Below are positions 37,738 through 46,731 of a DNA stretch of 64,000 nucleotides, piece after piece. This DNA comes from Streptomyces sp. NBC_00568 (lineage in GTDB: Bacteria > Actinomycetota > Actinomycetes > Streptomycetales > Streptomycetaceae). Made by a program: the position numbers and the translations under genes. The notes beneath the pieces are model-generated. The model ran no database searches, was not told the DNA's origin, and saw nothing but the letters and a program-made list of their open reading frames with translations. How positions within the stretch are numbered: position 1 is the stretch's first letter; each line of letters opens with the position of its first letter. The DNA lies in NCBI RefSeq assembly GCF_026341855.1, contig NZ_JAPENW010000001.1:5199001-5263000 (forward strand), in the 5' to 3' direction.

Positions 37738-39324
37738 GTGGATCAGTTGGCCCTGCTGTTCGTGCTGTTGCTCGGGGCCGTGATCAGTGTCCCGGTGGGA
37801 GAGCGGTTCGGGCTTCCCGCGCCGGTCCTGATGACCTTGCTCGGCATAGTGCTGGCCGTGCTGGAGTTCGTCCCGAACGTGGACATCCCGCCGGATCTGA
37901 TCCTGCCCGCGCTGCTGCCGCCGCTGTTGTACGCGGCGGTGCGGCGCACCTCCTGGAGACAGTTCGCGGCCAACCGGCGCCCGATCTTCCTGCTCGCCGT
38001 CGCGCTCGTGTTCGTCACCACGCTCGCCGTGGCGGCCGTCGCCCACGCGATCGTGCCCGGCCTGCCGGTCGCCGCCGCGGTGGCGCTCGGCGCGCTGGTG
38101 GCGCCCCCCGACCCCGTCGCGGCCACCGCCGTCGCGGGACAACTCGGGCTGCCGCGCCGGCTGGTGTCGATCCTGGAGGGGGAGGGGCTCTTCAACGACG
38201 TGACGGCCATCGTGCTGTACCACGTCGCGATCGCCGCCGCGGTCAGCGGGAGCTTCTCGCCGTGGCGGGCCGGGCTCGACCTCGTGCTCTCCGCCGTCGT
38301 CGCCGTCGTCATCGGATTCGCCCTCGGATGGGCGGCGAACAGACTGATGTCCCTGCTCGGCGACGCGACCCTCCAGATCGGGCTGACCTTGCTGGTGCCG
38401 TACGCCTCGTACGTGCTGGCCGAGGAGCTGCACGGTTCCGGGGTGCTCGCCGTGCTCACCACCGCCCTGTTCCTCGCGGAGTACGCCACCGACGCCGACG
38501 ACGTCATGACCCGGCTCGCCGGGTCGACCGTCTGGGACGTGGTGGACACGCTCGTGACCGGCGTCGCCTTCGGGCTCATCGGGCTGGAGCTCCACAACGC
38601 GCTCCGTACGGCCTCGGGGCGGTGGGGCGAGATGCTCGGCTGGGCCGCCACCATCGTGGTCGTGGTCGTGCTCGTACGCCTGGCGTGGCTGCTGCCCGCG
38701 ACCTGGCTGACCAAGCGGCTGCACGCCAAGCGGGACTACGACGAGGAGATCCCGACGTCGTGGCGGGAGACCGTCGTGATGTGGTGGGCGGGGATGCGCG
38801 GGGTCGCCTCCGTGGCCCTGGCGCTCGCGATCCCGCTGGAGATGGACGACGGGTCGCCGTTCCCCGACCGGGACGAGATCGTGTTCATCGCCTTCGGAGT
38901 GATCATGGCGACCCTGGTGATCCAGGGACTCACCCTGCCGTGGCTGGTCAGAAGGCTCGGGGTCCGGGCCGACGAGGACATCGGGAAGGCCTTCGAGAAG
39001 GAGCTCGCGGTGCGGGCCGCGAAGGCCGCGAAGCGGCGGCTGCGGGAGATCGAGGAGGTGGAGGAGCTGCCGGAGGAGGTCTCCGAGCAGCTGCTGCGCC
39101 GGGCCTTCGACATCGGGGTGCGGATCAGCCCCGACATGGGGGACGAGGAGCGGCGCGAGGCGCACGAGCAGCGGGTGCGGCGGCTCAAGCGGATGCGACG
39201 CATCCAGTCCGAGATGATGAGCGCGGCACGGCACGAGGTGCTGTCCGCGCGGAGCGAGCCCGGGGCCGATCCGGAGATCGTGGACCGGGTCCTGAGACAC
39301 CTCGACGTACGCAGCCTGCGCTGA
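37738..39324 (+). CDS. Na+/H+ antiporter (CPA1 family)
   Basis: A 528-residue transporter with about 12 hydrophobic helices over the first 410 residues. It has the CPA1 motifs PPDPVAATAVAGQL, EGEGLFNDVTAIVLY (ion-binding Asp) and WWAGMRGVASVALALA. The last 110 residues are a charged cytoplasmic tail with predicted helices. The GTG start at 37738 lies 78 bases after the GNAT gene. Exchange of Na+ or K+ for protons is the known family role; the ion is not decided here. Confidence 0.92.
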   Translation: MDQLALLFVLLLGAVISVPVGERFGLPAPVLMTLLGIVLAVLEFVPNVDIPPDLILPALLPPLLYAAVRRTSWRQFAANRRPIFLLAVALVFVTTLAVAAVAHAIVPGLPVAAAVALGALVAPPDPVAATAVAGQLGLPRRLVSILEGEGLFNDVTAIVLYHVAIAAAVSGSFSPWRAGLDLVLSAVVAVVIGFALGWAANRLMSLLGDATLQIGLTLLVPYASYVLAEELHGSGVLAVLTTALFLAEYATDADDVMTRLAGSTVWDVVDTLVTGVAFGLIGLELHNALRTASGRWGEMLGWAATIVVVVVLVRLAWLLPATWLTKRLHAKRDYDEEIPTSWRETVVMWWAGMRGVASVALALAIPLEMDDGSPFPDRDEIVFIAFGVIMATLVIQGLTLPWLVRRLGVRADEDIGKAFEKELAVRAAKAAKRRLREIEEVEELPEEVSEQLLRRAFDIGVRISPDMGDEERREAHEQRVRRLKRMRRIQSEMMSAARHEVLSARSEPGADPEIVDRVLRHLDVRSLR

Positions 39325-39426
39325 TCCGCCGCCCGCCCGGCTCCCGGCCCGTCCGCACACGCGGTGGCGCGGACGATCGTGACCGACGGGGCCGGGGACG
39401 AAGAAGCCGGGGCGAGAAACCTGCCC

Positions 39427-39503
39427 TGGAGTCTGGAGTCTGAGGTCTGAGGTCCGAGGTCCGAGGTCCGAGGTCCGAGGTCCGAGGTCTGAGGTCTGAG
39501 GCT
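39427..39503. repeat. Heptanucleotide tandem repeat
   Basis: Eleven 7-base units in a row: two TGGAGTC, two TGAGGTC, five CGAGGTC, one TGAGGTC and one TGAGGCT. The array is intergenic, about 100 bases after the antiporter stop. Confidence 0.92.
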
Positions 39504-39683
39504 GGGGCCTGAGGCCGAGAAGGCGGCGCCGGGTTCGCGGGCGACGAGCCGATCCTCGGGTCACTGGGCGCCGGAGCTGGCCATGGGGCCCGGCCCCGGG
39601 GGGGTGACCCCGGGGCCGGGGACGAAGGGCGGCCCCGGGCCCGGGGGACGAAGGGCGGACCTGGGGTCTCGGGTGTCGGGGAG
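39504..39683. other. Gene-free GC-rich stretch before the mscS stop
   Basis: Part of the 359-base convergent gap 39325-39683. It contains the motif CCGGGGACGAAG or a close variant at about 39612 and 39640, with a third copy near 39393 on the other side of the heptamer array, and the self-complementary GGCCCCGGGCCC cluster around 39625-39640 that could stop transcription from both sides. No gene seen. Confidence 0.45.
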
Positions 39684-40835
39684 TCAGCCCCGTCCGGGGC
39701 CCGTCCGGGGTGGCTCGTGGATGTGGCGGCCGTGGTTCGCGCGGGCCGCCACACCGTCCGCGCCGTCCGGCTCCGCGTGCCCCGGGCGCCGCGTCTGGCC
39801 CGGGGGCAGCATCGCCTCGGCGGTGTTGACGCGGGGGAGCGCGTACGGGTGCTGTTCGGTCAGCCAGCGGATCAACTGCTCGCGGACCGTGACCCGTACC
39901 GTCCAGATGTCGTCCGCGTCCTTCGCGGTGACCAGGGCGCGGACCTGCATGGTGTTGGGCGTCGAGTCGGTGACCGCGAGGGCGTAGTCGCGGCCGTCCC
40001 AGGCCGGGCACTCGCGCAGGATGTCGCGCAGCTTCGCGCGCATCGCCTCCACCGGGGCGGAGTGGTCGACGTGCAGGAAGACGATGCCGGTCATCTGGGG
40101 GGTGCCGCGCGACCAGTTCTCGAACGGCTTGGACGTGAAGTACGAGACCGGCATGGTGATCCGGCGCTCGTCCCAGGTCCGGACCGTCAGGAAGGTCAGC
40201 GTGATCTCCTCGACGGTGCCCCACTCGCCGTCGACCACCACCGTGTCGCCGAGCCGCACCATGTCGCCGAAGGCGATCTGCAGGCCCGCGAAGAGGTTCG
40301 CGAGGGTGGACTGGGCGGCGACACCGGCGACGATGCCGAGGATTCCGGCCGAGGCCAGCAGCGAGGCACCGGCCGCGCGCATCGCCGGGAAGGTGAGCAG
40401 CATCGCGGCGATCGCGACCACGCCGACGACCGCGGAGACCACCCGCTGGATCAGTGTGACCTGGGTGCGGACCCGCCGGACCCGCGCCGGATCGCGGTGC
40501 GCGTTCGCGTAGCGGGTGTACGAGGTCTCGACGATCGCCGTCGCGATGCTCACCACCAGCCAGGCGGCGGCGCCGATGAGGATCAGGGTCAGGGTCCGGC
40601 CGATGCCGATCCGATGCTCCACCAGCAGCTTCGCCTGGTCGTACGAGGCTCTGAGCAGAGCCGCGAACAGGACCAGCTGGAAGGGGACACGGCCGCGGCG
40701 GAGCAGACCCCACAGGGAGGTCTCGCTGTGCCGGTCGTCCACCCGACGCAACAGGCGGTCCACGGACCACCCGATGAGCAGCGTGAGCACGACCGAGCCA
40801 CCGACGACGATCACCGGGCGCAGTACGTTCTCCAT
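39684..40835 (-). CDS. MscS family mechanosensitive channel
   Basis: A 383-residue membrane protein. Helices lie at about residues 5-25, 50-65, 80-105, 125-150 and 155-180. The last carries the pore segment ASAGILGIVAGVAAQSTLANLFAGLQIA, which is Gly/Ala-rich as in MscS TM3, followed by the beta domain (GDMVRLGDTVVVDGEWGTVEEI) and a cytoplasmic alpha/beta domain. The C-terminal 40 residues are disordered. An ATG start is used, with only a weak ribosome site. Confidence 0.9.
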   Translation of the reverse strand: MENVLRPVIVVGGSVVLTLLIGWSVDRLLRRVDDRHSETSLWGLLRRGRVPFQLVLFAALLRASYDQAKLLVEHRIGIGRTLTLILIGAAAWLVVSIATAIVETSYTRYANAHRDPARVRRVRTQVTLIQRVVSAVVGVVAIAAMLLTFPAMRAAGASLLASAGILGIVAGVAAQSTLANLFAGLQIAFGDMVRLGDTVVVDGEWGTVEEITLTFLTVRTWDERRITMPVSYFTSKPFENWSRGTPQMTGIVFLHVDHSAPVEAMRAKLRDILRECPAWDGRDYALAVTDSTPNTMQVRALVTAKDADDIWTVRVTVREQLIRWLTEQHPYALPRVNTAEAMLPPGQTRRPGHAEPDGADGVAARANHGRHIHEPPRTGPGRG

Positions 40836-41037
40836 GCCTGAGAACGTAACCGGCCTCGGGCGGTCATGAACATGTGTTCTCCGGGCGGAACGGGGTATCC
40901 CCTTCGCCCGGGACGACGGAGTACCCCCTCCGCCCGGCACGGAGCAGCCGCTCCCTCCGTCGGCGCGGAGCGGCCCCCTTCGCGGGTCCGGGGGAGGGCG
41001 CCCGGCGCTGTCGGTCCCGGCTGGCACCATGGGACCC

Positions 41038-41607
41038 ATGAACATCATGCTCTTTCACTCGACCTACGGTCTTCGGCCGGCGGTGCGCGCGGCGGCCGAC
41101 CGGCTGCGGGCCGCGGGACACGAGGTGTGGACGCCCGACCTCTTCGACGGGCACACCTTCGAGACCGTCGAGGAGGGCATGGCCTTCAGCGACGAGACCG
41201 GCAAGGACGAGCTGCTCAAGCGCGCGGTCCTGGCCGCCGCGCCCTATTCCGGGCGCGGCCTGGTCTACGCGGGCTTCTCCCTCGGCGCCTCCGTCGCGCA
41301 GACCCTGGCCCTCGGCGACGAGAAGGCCGTCGGCCTGCTCCTGCTGCACGGCACATCGGACATCGCCGAGAACGCGTCGGTGGACGAACTGCCGGTCCAG
41401 CTGCATGTCGCCGAGCCCGACCAGTTCGAGACGGACGACTGGCTGAGCGCCTGGTATCTCCAGATGCAGAGAACCGGAGCCGACGTGGAGATCTACCGGT
41501 ACGCGGGCGCGGGGCACATCTACACCGACCCCGACCTGCCCGACTACGACGCCGAGGCGGCCGAGGCCACCTGGAAGGTGGCACTCGGCTTCCTCGACAG
41601 CTTGTAG
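41038..41607 (+). CDS. Dienelactone hydrolase family protein
   Basis: A 189-residue alpha/beta hydrolase. The nucleophile elbow is GFSLGAS (about residues 82-88), with the acid in VAEPDQFET and the His in GAGHIYTDPD. The N-terminus MNIMLFHSTYGLRPAVRAAADRL fits the short DLH group in which the enzyme has Ser instead of Cys. The ATG at 41038 is preferred, but an in-frame ATG at 41029 is possible. It is transcribed towards phoD, with 45 bases between the stops. Substrate unknown. Confidence 0.85.
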   Translation: MNIMLFHSTYGLRPAVRAAADRLRAAGHEVWTPDLFDGHTFETVEEGMAFSDETGKDELLKRAVLAAAPYSGRGLVYAGFSLGASVAQTLALGDEKAVGLLLLHGTSDIAENASVDELPVQLHVAEPDQFETDDWLSAWYLQMQRTGADVEIYRYAGAGHIYTDPDLPDYDAEAAEATWKVALGFLDSL

Positions 41608-41652
41608 CCCGGCAGCCGCGTACGTCGGCCGGCGCGTACGTCGGCGGGCCGG

Positions 41653-43320
41653 TCAGACCGGGTCGTACGTCCGCTCGACCTTCTGCGTGCCGCTGGGCGT
41701 GCGGTACGAACGGGCCCAGGACGAGGTCGCGTTCGGGTTCGTGCGGTCGGAGAGCACGTAGTAGTCCATCTGCGCGCGGGTGGCGGTGATGTCCAGGACG
41801 CCGTAGCCGTGGCGGTCGGTGTCGACCCAGTGGACATGGCGGTTGGCCGCGCGGATGACCGGGGAGGCGATGGCCGAGACGGCACCCTCGGGAACCTTGA
41901 CGATGTCGTCCAGGTTGTCGGAGGTGATCGAGGTGACCACGAACTCCGTGGCGGCGGACGCGGACAGCGGGTACGTTCCGGCGTCCACCGGCACGTCGTT
42001 GGCCCAGGCCATGTGGATGTCGCCGGTCAGGAAGACCGTGTTGCGGATGGCGTTGGAGCGCAGGTGCGCGAGCAGTTCGCGGCGGTCGTCCGTGTAGCCG
42101 TCCCACTGGTCGGTGTTGAGGGCGATGCCCTCCTGCGGGAGGCCGAGCAGTTTGGCGAGCGGCTTGAGCAGGTCGGCGGAGAGGGAGCCCACGGCGAACG
42201 GCGAGATCATCACCGAGTTGCCGACCAGTCGCCAGGTGGTGTCCGAGGACTTGAGCCCGGACTTCAGCCAGTCGAGCTGGGCGCGTCCGGTGAGCGTCCG
42301 GTCCGGGTCGTCGACCGAGCCGCTTGCCGTGGACGCCTGCTGCGACCTGAAGGAGCGCAGGTCGAGCAGCGAGAGGTCGGCGAGCTTGCCGAAGCGCAGC
42401 CTGCGGTAGGTGGTGCCGGCGATCGCCGGACGGACCGGCATCCACTCGAAGTAGGCCTGCTTCGCGGCGGACTGACGGGCCGACCAGGCGCCCTCGGCGC
42501 CCTCGGTGTGGTTGACCGCGCCGCCCGACCAGGAGTTGTCGGCGAACTCGTGGTCGTCCCAGATCGCGACGACCGGCGCCTTGTGGTGCAGGGCCTGAAG
42601 GTCCGGGTCGGTCTTGTAACGGCCGTGCCGGGTGCGGTAGTCGGCGAGGGTGAGGATCTCGTTGGCGGGGGCGTGCGGCCGTACGACCGTGCCGCGGGTC
42701 CCGTACTCGCCGGACTTGTACTCGTAGATGTAGTCGCCGAGGTGCAGCCAGGCGTCCAGGTCGTTCCGGGCCGCGAGGTGGCGGTACGCCGAGAAGTAGC
42801 CGGCCTCCCAGTTGGCGCAGGAGACCACGCCGAAGCGCAGGCCCGGCACGGCCGCGTCCGCCGCCGGCGCGGTGCGGGTGCGCGCCGGGGGCGAGTCGGT
42901 GCCGCCCGCCGAGAAGCGGAACCAGTAGTCGGTGGCCGGAGCGAGGCCGCGGATGTCGGCCTTGACCGTGTGGTCGGAGGCGGCCGTCGCGAGGGTGGAA
43001 CCCGTGGCCACGATCGTGGTGAACGCCTTGTCCTTGGCGACGGTCCAGCTGACCTGGGTGTCCGGGCCGAGTCCGGAGCCCGGTATCGCCTGGGAGTCGG
43101 GTGTCACCCGGGTCCACAGCAGGATGCCGTCGGGGAGCGGGTCGCCGGAGGCGACCCCGTGCAGGAAGGCCGGCGCCTCGGCGGCGCGGGCGGGCAGGGC
43201 GGCCGCGAGCGGGGCGGCGAGGACGGCGGTGGCGGCCGCGGCCTTGACGACCGTACGGCGGCGCGGAGCGCGGGAGTTGAGGCTGCCCGCGGAGTCGGTT
43301 GATCTCTGTCGACTGGTCAC
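41653..43320 (-). CDS. phoD: Alkaline phosphatase D (PhoD), Tat-exported
   Basis: A 555-residue metallophosphatase/phosphodiesterase. The N-terminus has a Tat signal: PRRRTVVKAA, a hydrophobic Ala-rich stretch and an ARAAEA cleavage region. An N-terminal fibronectin-like domain (LLWTRVTP...YWFRFS) precedes the metallo domain, with GVVSCANWE, HLGDYIYEY, IWDDHEFADNSW and FLTGDIHMAW, which carry the metal ligands. It acts outside the membrane on phosphoesters. The GTG at 43320 is chosen because it leaves the Tat signal intact. No Pho box could be identified. Confidence 0.93.
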   Translation of the reverse strand: MTSRQRSTDSAGSLNSRAPRRRTVVKAAAATAVLAAPLAAALPARAAEAPAFLHGVASGDPLPDGILLWTRVTPDSQAIPGSGLGPDTQVSWTVAKDKAFTTIVATGSTLATAASDHTVKADIRGLAPATDYWFRFSAGGTDSPPARTRTAPAADAAVPGLRFGVVSCANWEAGYFSAYRHLAARNDLDAWLHLGDYIYEYKSGEYGTRGTVVRPHAPANEILTLADYRTRHGRYKTDPDLQALHHKAPVVAIWDDHEFADNSWSGGAVNHTEGAEGAWSARQSAAKQAYFEWMPVRPAIAGTTYRRLRFGKLADLSLLDLRSFRSQQASTASGSVDDPDRTLTGRAQLDWLKSGLKSSDTTWRLVGNSVMISPFAVGSLSADLLKPLAKLLGLPQEGIALNTDQWDGYTDDRRELLAHLRSNAIRNTVFLTGDIHMAWANDVPVDAGTYPLSASAATEFVVTSITSDNLDDIVKVPEGAVSAIASPVIRAANRHVHWVDTDRHGYGVLDITATRAQMDYYVLSDRTNPNATSSWARSYRTPSGTQKVERTYDPV

Positions 43321-43350
43321 GGGCGATGAGGTTACCGAGCAGTACAAGCC

Positions 43351-43385
43351 AAGAGCGGGCGAACTGGAAAAGTTCGCCCGCTCTT
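43351..43385 (-). terminator. Terminator after the dsbA-like gene
   Basis: A perfect 15-bp stem (AAGAGCGGGCGAACT and its complement) around GGAAA, between the stop at 43447 and the phoD start at 43320. It should limit read-through from the DsbA-like gene into phoD. Confidence 0.8.
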
Positions 43386-43446
43386 TGGCTTTTCGCCGCT
43401 CAGGTCACTCGGACCACTGGGGTCACATGGGTGGCCTCGACGCCGG

Positions 43447-44265
43447 TCAGGCCTTGAGGGCCGCGTCGATCGCCGTGGTGAAGTCGGCGACCGTCATCGG
43501 CGCGTTCTTGCCGTCCGAGCCGGTGAGCGTCTTGCCGTCCATCACCAGGCTCGGGGTGCCGCCCACGCCGTCCTTGTTGTCGTCGAAGGTCTTGGACATG
43601 GCCATCGCCCAGGCGTCGTAGGTGCCCTTCTTGACCGCGTTCTGGAACTTCGTGTTGTCCTTCAGCGCGGAGACGGTGTTCGCGACCTTGATGAGGTAGG
43701 CGTCGTCCTTGAACTTGTCCGTCGACTCCTCCGGGTGCCACTTCGCCGAGTACAGCGCGGTCTTGTACTCGGTGAACGCTTCGGGGCTGACGTTCAGCGC
43801 GGCGCCCAGGGCGCTCAGCGCGTTCTTGGAGCCCTCGCCGTTGTCGCTGTTGTCGATGAACGTGGCGCCGATGTACTGGATCTTGAACTTGCCGTCGTCC
43901 AGGTCCTTCTCGACCGTCGAGCCGACGGTCTGCTCGAAGCTGGCGCACACGGGGCAGCGCGGGTCCTCGTAGAGCTTGAGGGTCTTCTTGGCGGTGTCCT
44001 TGCCGATGACGACCGTGGTGCCCTTGGTGCCCGTGGTGTTGGCCGGGGCGACGACCTTGGCGTCCTTCATGCCCTCCCAGTAGGTGGGCTTGTTGTTCTG
44101 CACGACCGCGTAGCCGATGCCGCCCGCTATCGCGAGGACCGCGACGAGGGAACCGGCCACGATCGCCTGGCGCTTGACCTTGTCGCGCTTGGCCTGGCGC
44201 TCGCGCTCGATGCGCAGCTTCTCGCGTGCCGCCGTCTTCGACGCCTGGCTGTTCCGCTTGCTCAT
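43447..44265 (-). CDS. DsbA-like thioredoxin-fold membrane protein
   Basis: A 272-residue protein. The N-terminus is highly charged (KTAAREKLRIERERQAKRDK), followed by a single helix at about 33-55 and an extracytoplasmic thioredoxin-fold domain with one CxxC (CPVC at 104-107 in YEDPRCPVCASFEQ) and the cis-Pro segment VGGTPSLVMDG. This is the DsbA_4 type common in actinobacteria, so it probably oxidises or isomerises exported proteins. The ATG at 44265 has GGAG upstream; an in-frame ATG at 44280 is less likely. The membrane protein gene upstream has two Cys and could be its redox partner. Confidence 0.88.
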   Translation of the reverse strand: MSKRNSQASKTAAREKLRIERERQAKRDKVKRQAIVAGSLVAVLAIAGGIGYAVVQNNKPTYWEGMKDAKVVAPANTTGTKGTTVVIGKDTAKKTLKLYEDPRCPVCASFEQTVGSTVEKDLDDGKFKIQYIGATFIDNSDNGEGSKNALSALGAALNVSPEAFTEYKTALYSAKWHPEESTDKFKDDAYLIKVANTVSALKDNTKFQNAVKKGTYDAWAMAMSKTFDDNKDGVGGTPSLVMDGKTLTGSDGKNAPMTVADFTTAIDAALKA

Positions 44266-44356
44266 GGTGGTGATCTCCATCAGGGACGCGCACTGTCGTA
44301 CGCGGAATACGTATGGGGGACTGCTGGCGCTCAGGGCTGTGCCCGGGAGCGGTCGC

Positions 44357-45040
44357 TCAGGCGAAAGCGACCGGGCGGGGCGGTCCGCGGCGTCCCAGGG
44401 AGTGCACGAACAGGCGGGTGCGGGCGGCGGTTGACCGGCGCGCGGTGCGCGGCAGCGGCCGGGCCGGGGCGAGCCGTACGGTCACCGCGGCGACGGCGAG
44501 CAGCAGTGGCCGGAACGTCGTCGCGGCCACGGCACGCAGGAGCTGGTCCAGGGCGCGTTCGCCGCGGCGCAGCCAGCCGGCGGCGAGCAGGCCGACGGCG
44601 ACATGCGCGCCGAGCAGCAGCCAGGAGGCGGCCGGGTCGGCCTGGGCGAGCAGGGCGGCGGCACGGTCGGGGGCGCCGCCGGTCACCCGGGCGAGCGGGG
44701 CGCCCACGCTGCCGCCGCACAGCACGTCGAAGCCGACCGAGCGCAGCGGACCGGCGACCGGGCCGCCCGCTCTGCCGTAACAGACGTGCTGGCCCGTGGT
44801 GAACACGGTGTCGGCGGCCAGTTCCAGCGGGATCAGCAGGGCCGCGATCCGGCCGAAGCCCCGCTCACGGCCCGCCAGCGCGAAGGCGAGGGCGAAGACG
44901 GCGGCGGCGATCACGGCCACGGTGGACAGTGGCAGCGGCATGTGGGACAGCAGCACGTGCGACGCGGCGGAGAGCGTCACGACGACGGCCGTGAACACTG
45001 CCGCGCGAACGGCTCTGAGCTGGGTCCCGGATATGTCCAT
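44357..45040 (-). CDS. Integral membrane protein with paired cysteines
   Basis: A 227-residue protein I do not recognise at family level. Hydrophobic helices are at about 12-31, 38-57, 64-83, 130-155 and 170-195. It has His28 and His33 in the first helix (SHVLLSH) and two Cys, C87 (GQHVCYG) and C108 (FDVLCGG), in the loop after the third helix. The basic C-terminus is probably cytoplasmic. It precedes the DsbA-like gene by 91 bases in the same direction. A role as a quinone-linked thiol oxidase partner is possible but speculative; copper handling is another idea. Confidence 0.65.
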   Translation of the reverse strand: MDISGTQLRAVRAAVFTAVVVTLSAASHVLLSHMPLPLSTVAVIAAAVFALAFALAGRERGFGRIAALLIPLELAADTVFTTGQHVCYGRAGGPVAGPLRSVGFDVLCGGSVGAPLARVTGGAPDRAAALLAQADPAASWLLLGAHVAVGLLAAGWLRRGERALDQLLRAVAATTFRPLLLAVAAVTVRLAPARPLPRTARRSTAARTRLFVHSLGRRGPPRPVAFA

Positions 45041-45137
45041 AGCGGAGGTGAGTCTCCCACGCGCTCCCGTAAGCGTCCCCTAAAGGGTTCCTGTGCGTTA
45101 CGGGAGCGCTGTGAGGAGTAGCGCCGCGGCGCGTGCC

Positions 45138-46466
45138 CTACAGGCCCGGGATCCGTCCGTTGCGGAACAGGTCCACGAAGATCTGGTGGTCGCGGCGGGC
45201 GCGGGTGCCGTAGTCGTGCGCGAAGTCCACCAGCAGGCCGGCGAAGCCGTCCTCGTCGGCCGCGATGGCCGCGTCGATGGCCCGCTCCGTGGAGAACGGC
45301 ACCAGCTCCGAGTGACCGCTCTCGTCGTCCGCCGCCGCGTGCATCGTGGCGGTGGCCCGGCCGAGGTCGGCGACGACCGAGGCGATCTCCTCGGGGTCGT
45401 CGATGTCACTCCAGTCCAGGTCCACCGCGTACGGCGAGACCTCGGCGACCAGCTGGCCCGCGCCGTCCAGCTCGGTCCAGCCGAGCCACGGGTCGGCGTG
45501 CGCCTGCAGGGCGCGCTGGGAGATCACCGTGCGGTGACCCTCGTGCTGGAAGTACTCGCGGATCGAGGAGTCCTTGACGTGCCGGGAGACGGCCGGGGTC
45601 TGGGCCTGCTTGATGTAGATCACGACATCGTTCTCCAGGGCGTCGCTGTTGCCCTCCAGAAGGATGTTGTACGACGGCAGTCCGGCCGAGCCGATGCCGA
45701 TGCCGCGGCGGCCCACGACGTCCTTCACGCGGTACGAGTCCGGGCGGGTCAGCGAGGACTCCGGAAGCGTCTCCAGGTAGCCGTCGAAGGCCGCGAGGAC
45801 CTTGTAGCGGGTGGCGGCGTCCAGCTCGATGGAGCCGCCGCCCGGCGCGAACCGGCGCTCGAAGTCGCGGATCTCGGTCATCGAGTCGAGCAGCCCGAAG
45901 CGGGTCAGCGAGCGGGCGTCGCGCAGCGCGTCCAGGAGCGGGCCCTCGGCGGTCTCCAGCGTGAAGGGCGGCACCTCGTCGCTCTTGGCGCCGGTGGCGA
46001 GGGCGCGGATGCGCTCGCGGTAGGCGGCCGCGTAGACCCGCACCAGCTCGGTGATCTGCTCGTCACTGAGCGCCTTCGCGTAGCCGATGAGGGCGACGGA
46101 GGCCGCGAAGCGCTTGAGGTCCCAGGTGAAGGGGCCGACGTAGGCCTCGTCGAAGTCGTTCACGTTGAAGATCAGGCGGCCCTGGGCGTCCATGTACGTG
46201 CCGAAGTTCTCGGCGTGCAGGTCGCCGTGGATCCACACCCGCGAGGTCCGCTCGTCCAGGTACGGGCCGCCCCGCCGGTCCTGGTCGAGATCGTGGTAGA
46301 AGAGCCCCGCGGTGCCGCGGTAGAAGGCGAACGCGGAGGCCGCCATCTTGCGGAACTTCACACGGAACGCGGCCGGGTCGGCGGCCAGGAGCTCGCCGAA
46401 GGCGGTGTCGAAGACGGCGAGGATCTGCTCGCCGCGTTGCTCGGCGCTGAGCTGCGGGACCGACAT
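45138..46466 (-). CDS. DUF2252 family protein
   Basis: A 442-residue protein of the DUF2252 family, which has a protein-kinase/aminoglycoside-phosphotransferase-like fold. Family segments include WIHGDLHAENFGTYMDAQG, which resembles the HGDxxxxN catalytic loop of APH-type kinases, and FNVNDFDEAYVGPFTWDLKR, which resembles the following DxD/DWE metal site. The ATG at 46466 has AGGAGG upstream. It is divergent from dnaE. A phosphotransferase role is likely from the motifs, but the substrate is unknown. Confidence 0.88.
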   Translation of the reverse strand: MSVPQLSAEQRGEQILAVFDTAFGELLAADPAAFRVKFRKMAASAFAFYRGTAGLFYHDLDQDRRGGPYLDERTSRVWIHGDLHAENFGTYMDAQGRLIFNVNDFDEAYVGPFTWDLKRFAASVALIGYAKALSDEQITELVRVYAAAYRERIRALATGAKSDEVPPFTLETAEGPLLDALRDARSLTRFGLLDSMTEIRDFERRFAPGGGSIELDAATRYKVLAAFDGYLETLPESSLTRPDSYRVKDVVGRRGIGIGSAGLPSYNILLEGNSDALENDVVIYIKQAQTPAVSRHVKDSSIREYFQHEGHRTVISQRALQAHADPWLGWTELDGAGQLVAEVSPYAVDLDWSDIDDPEEIASVVADLGRATATMHAAADDESGHSELVPFSTERAIDAAIAADEDGFAGLLVDFAHDYGTRARRDHQIFVDLFRNGRIPGL

Positions 46467-46731
46467 CGCTGGGTGCCTCCTGGTGCAGGTGGTGCGTGGC
46501 TGACAGGGCGGGCGCGCCGCCCCGGGGACAAGGGGTCCGTCCACTTCCAACGGACGAAGATACGCGGGAGTGCCCGGGTTCCGGCGGCGGACGTACGCCC
46601 GGGATCCCGGCCCCCGCATGAAGGTACGGGTGATCCTCCGCCGAGTGTCAGTCGCGCGTCATAGACTTCGACGCTGACCCCCCAGACTGTCCGCAGCCTG
46701 TCACCAATGGTTCTTCCTGGAGGCCGAAACC

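Noticed and set aside
37141..40770. A 1209-codon leftward open frame across the antiporter gene and repeats
   Set aside because: It crosses a convergent gap and the heptamer array, has Arg/Pro/Gly-biased composition and lies antisense to a well-supported transporter.
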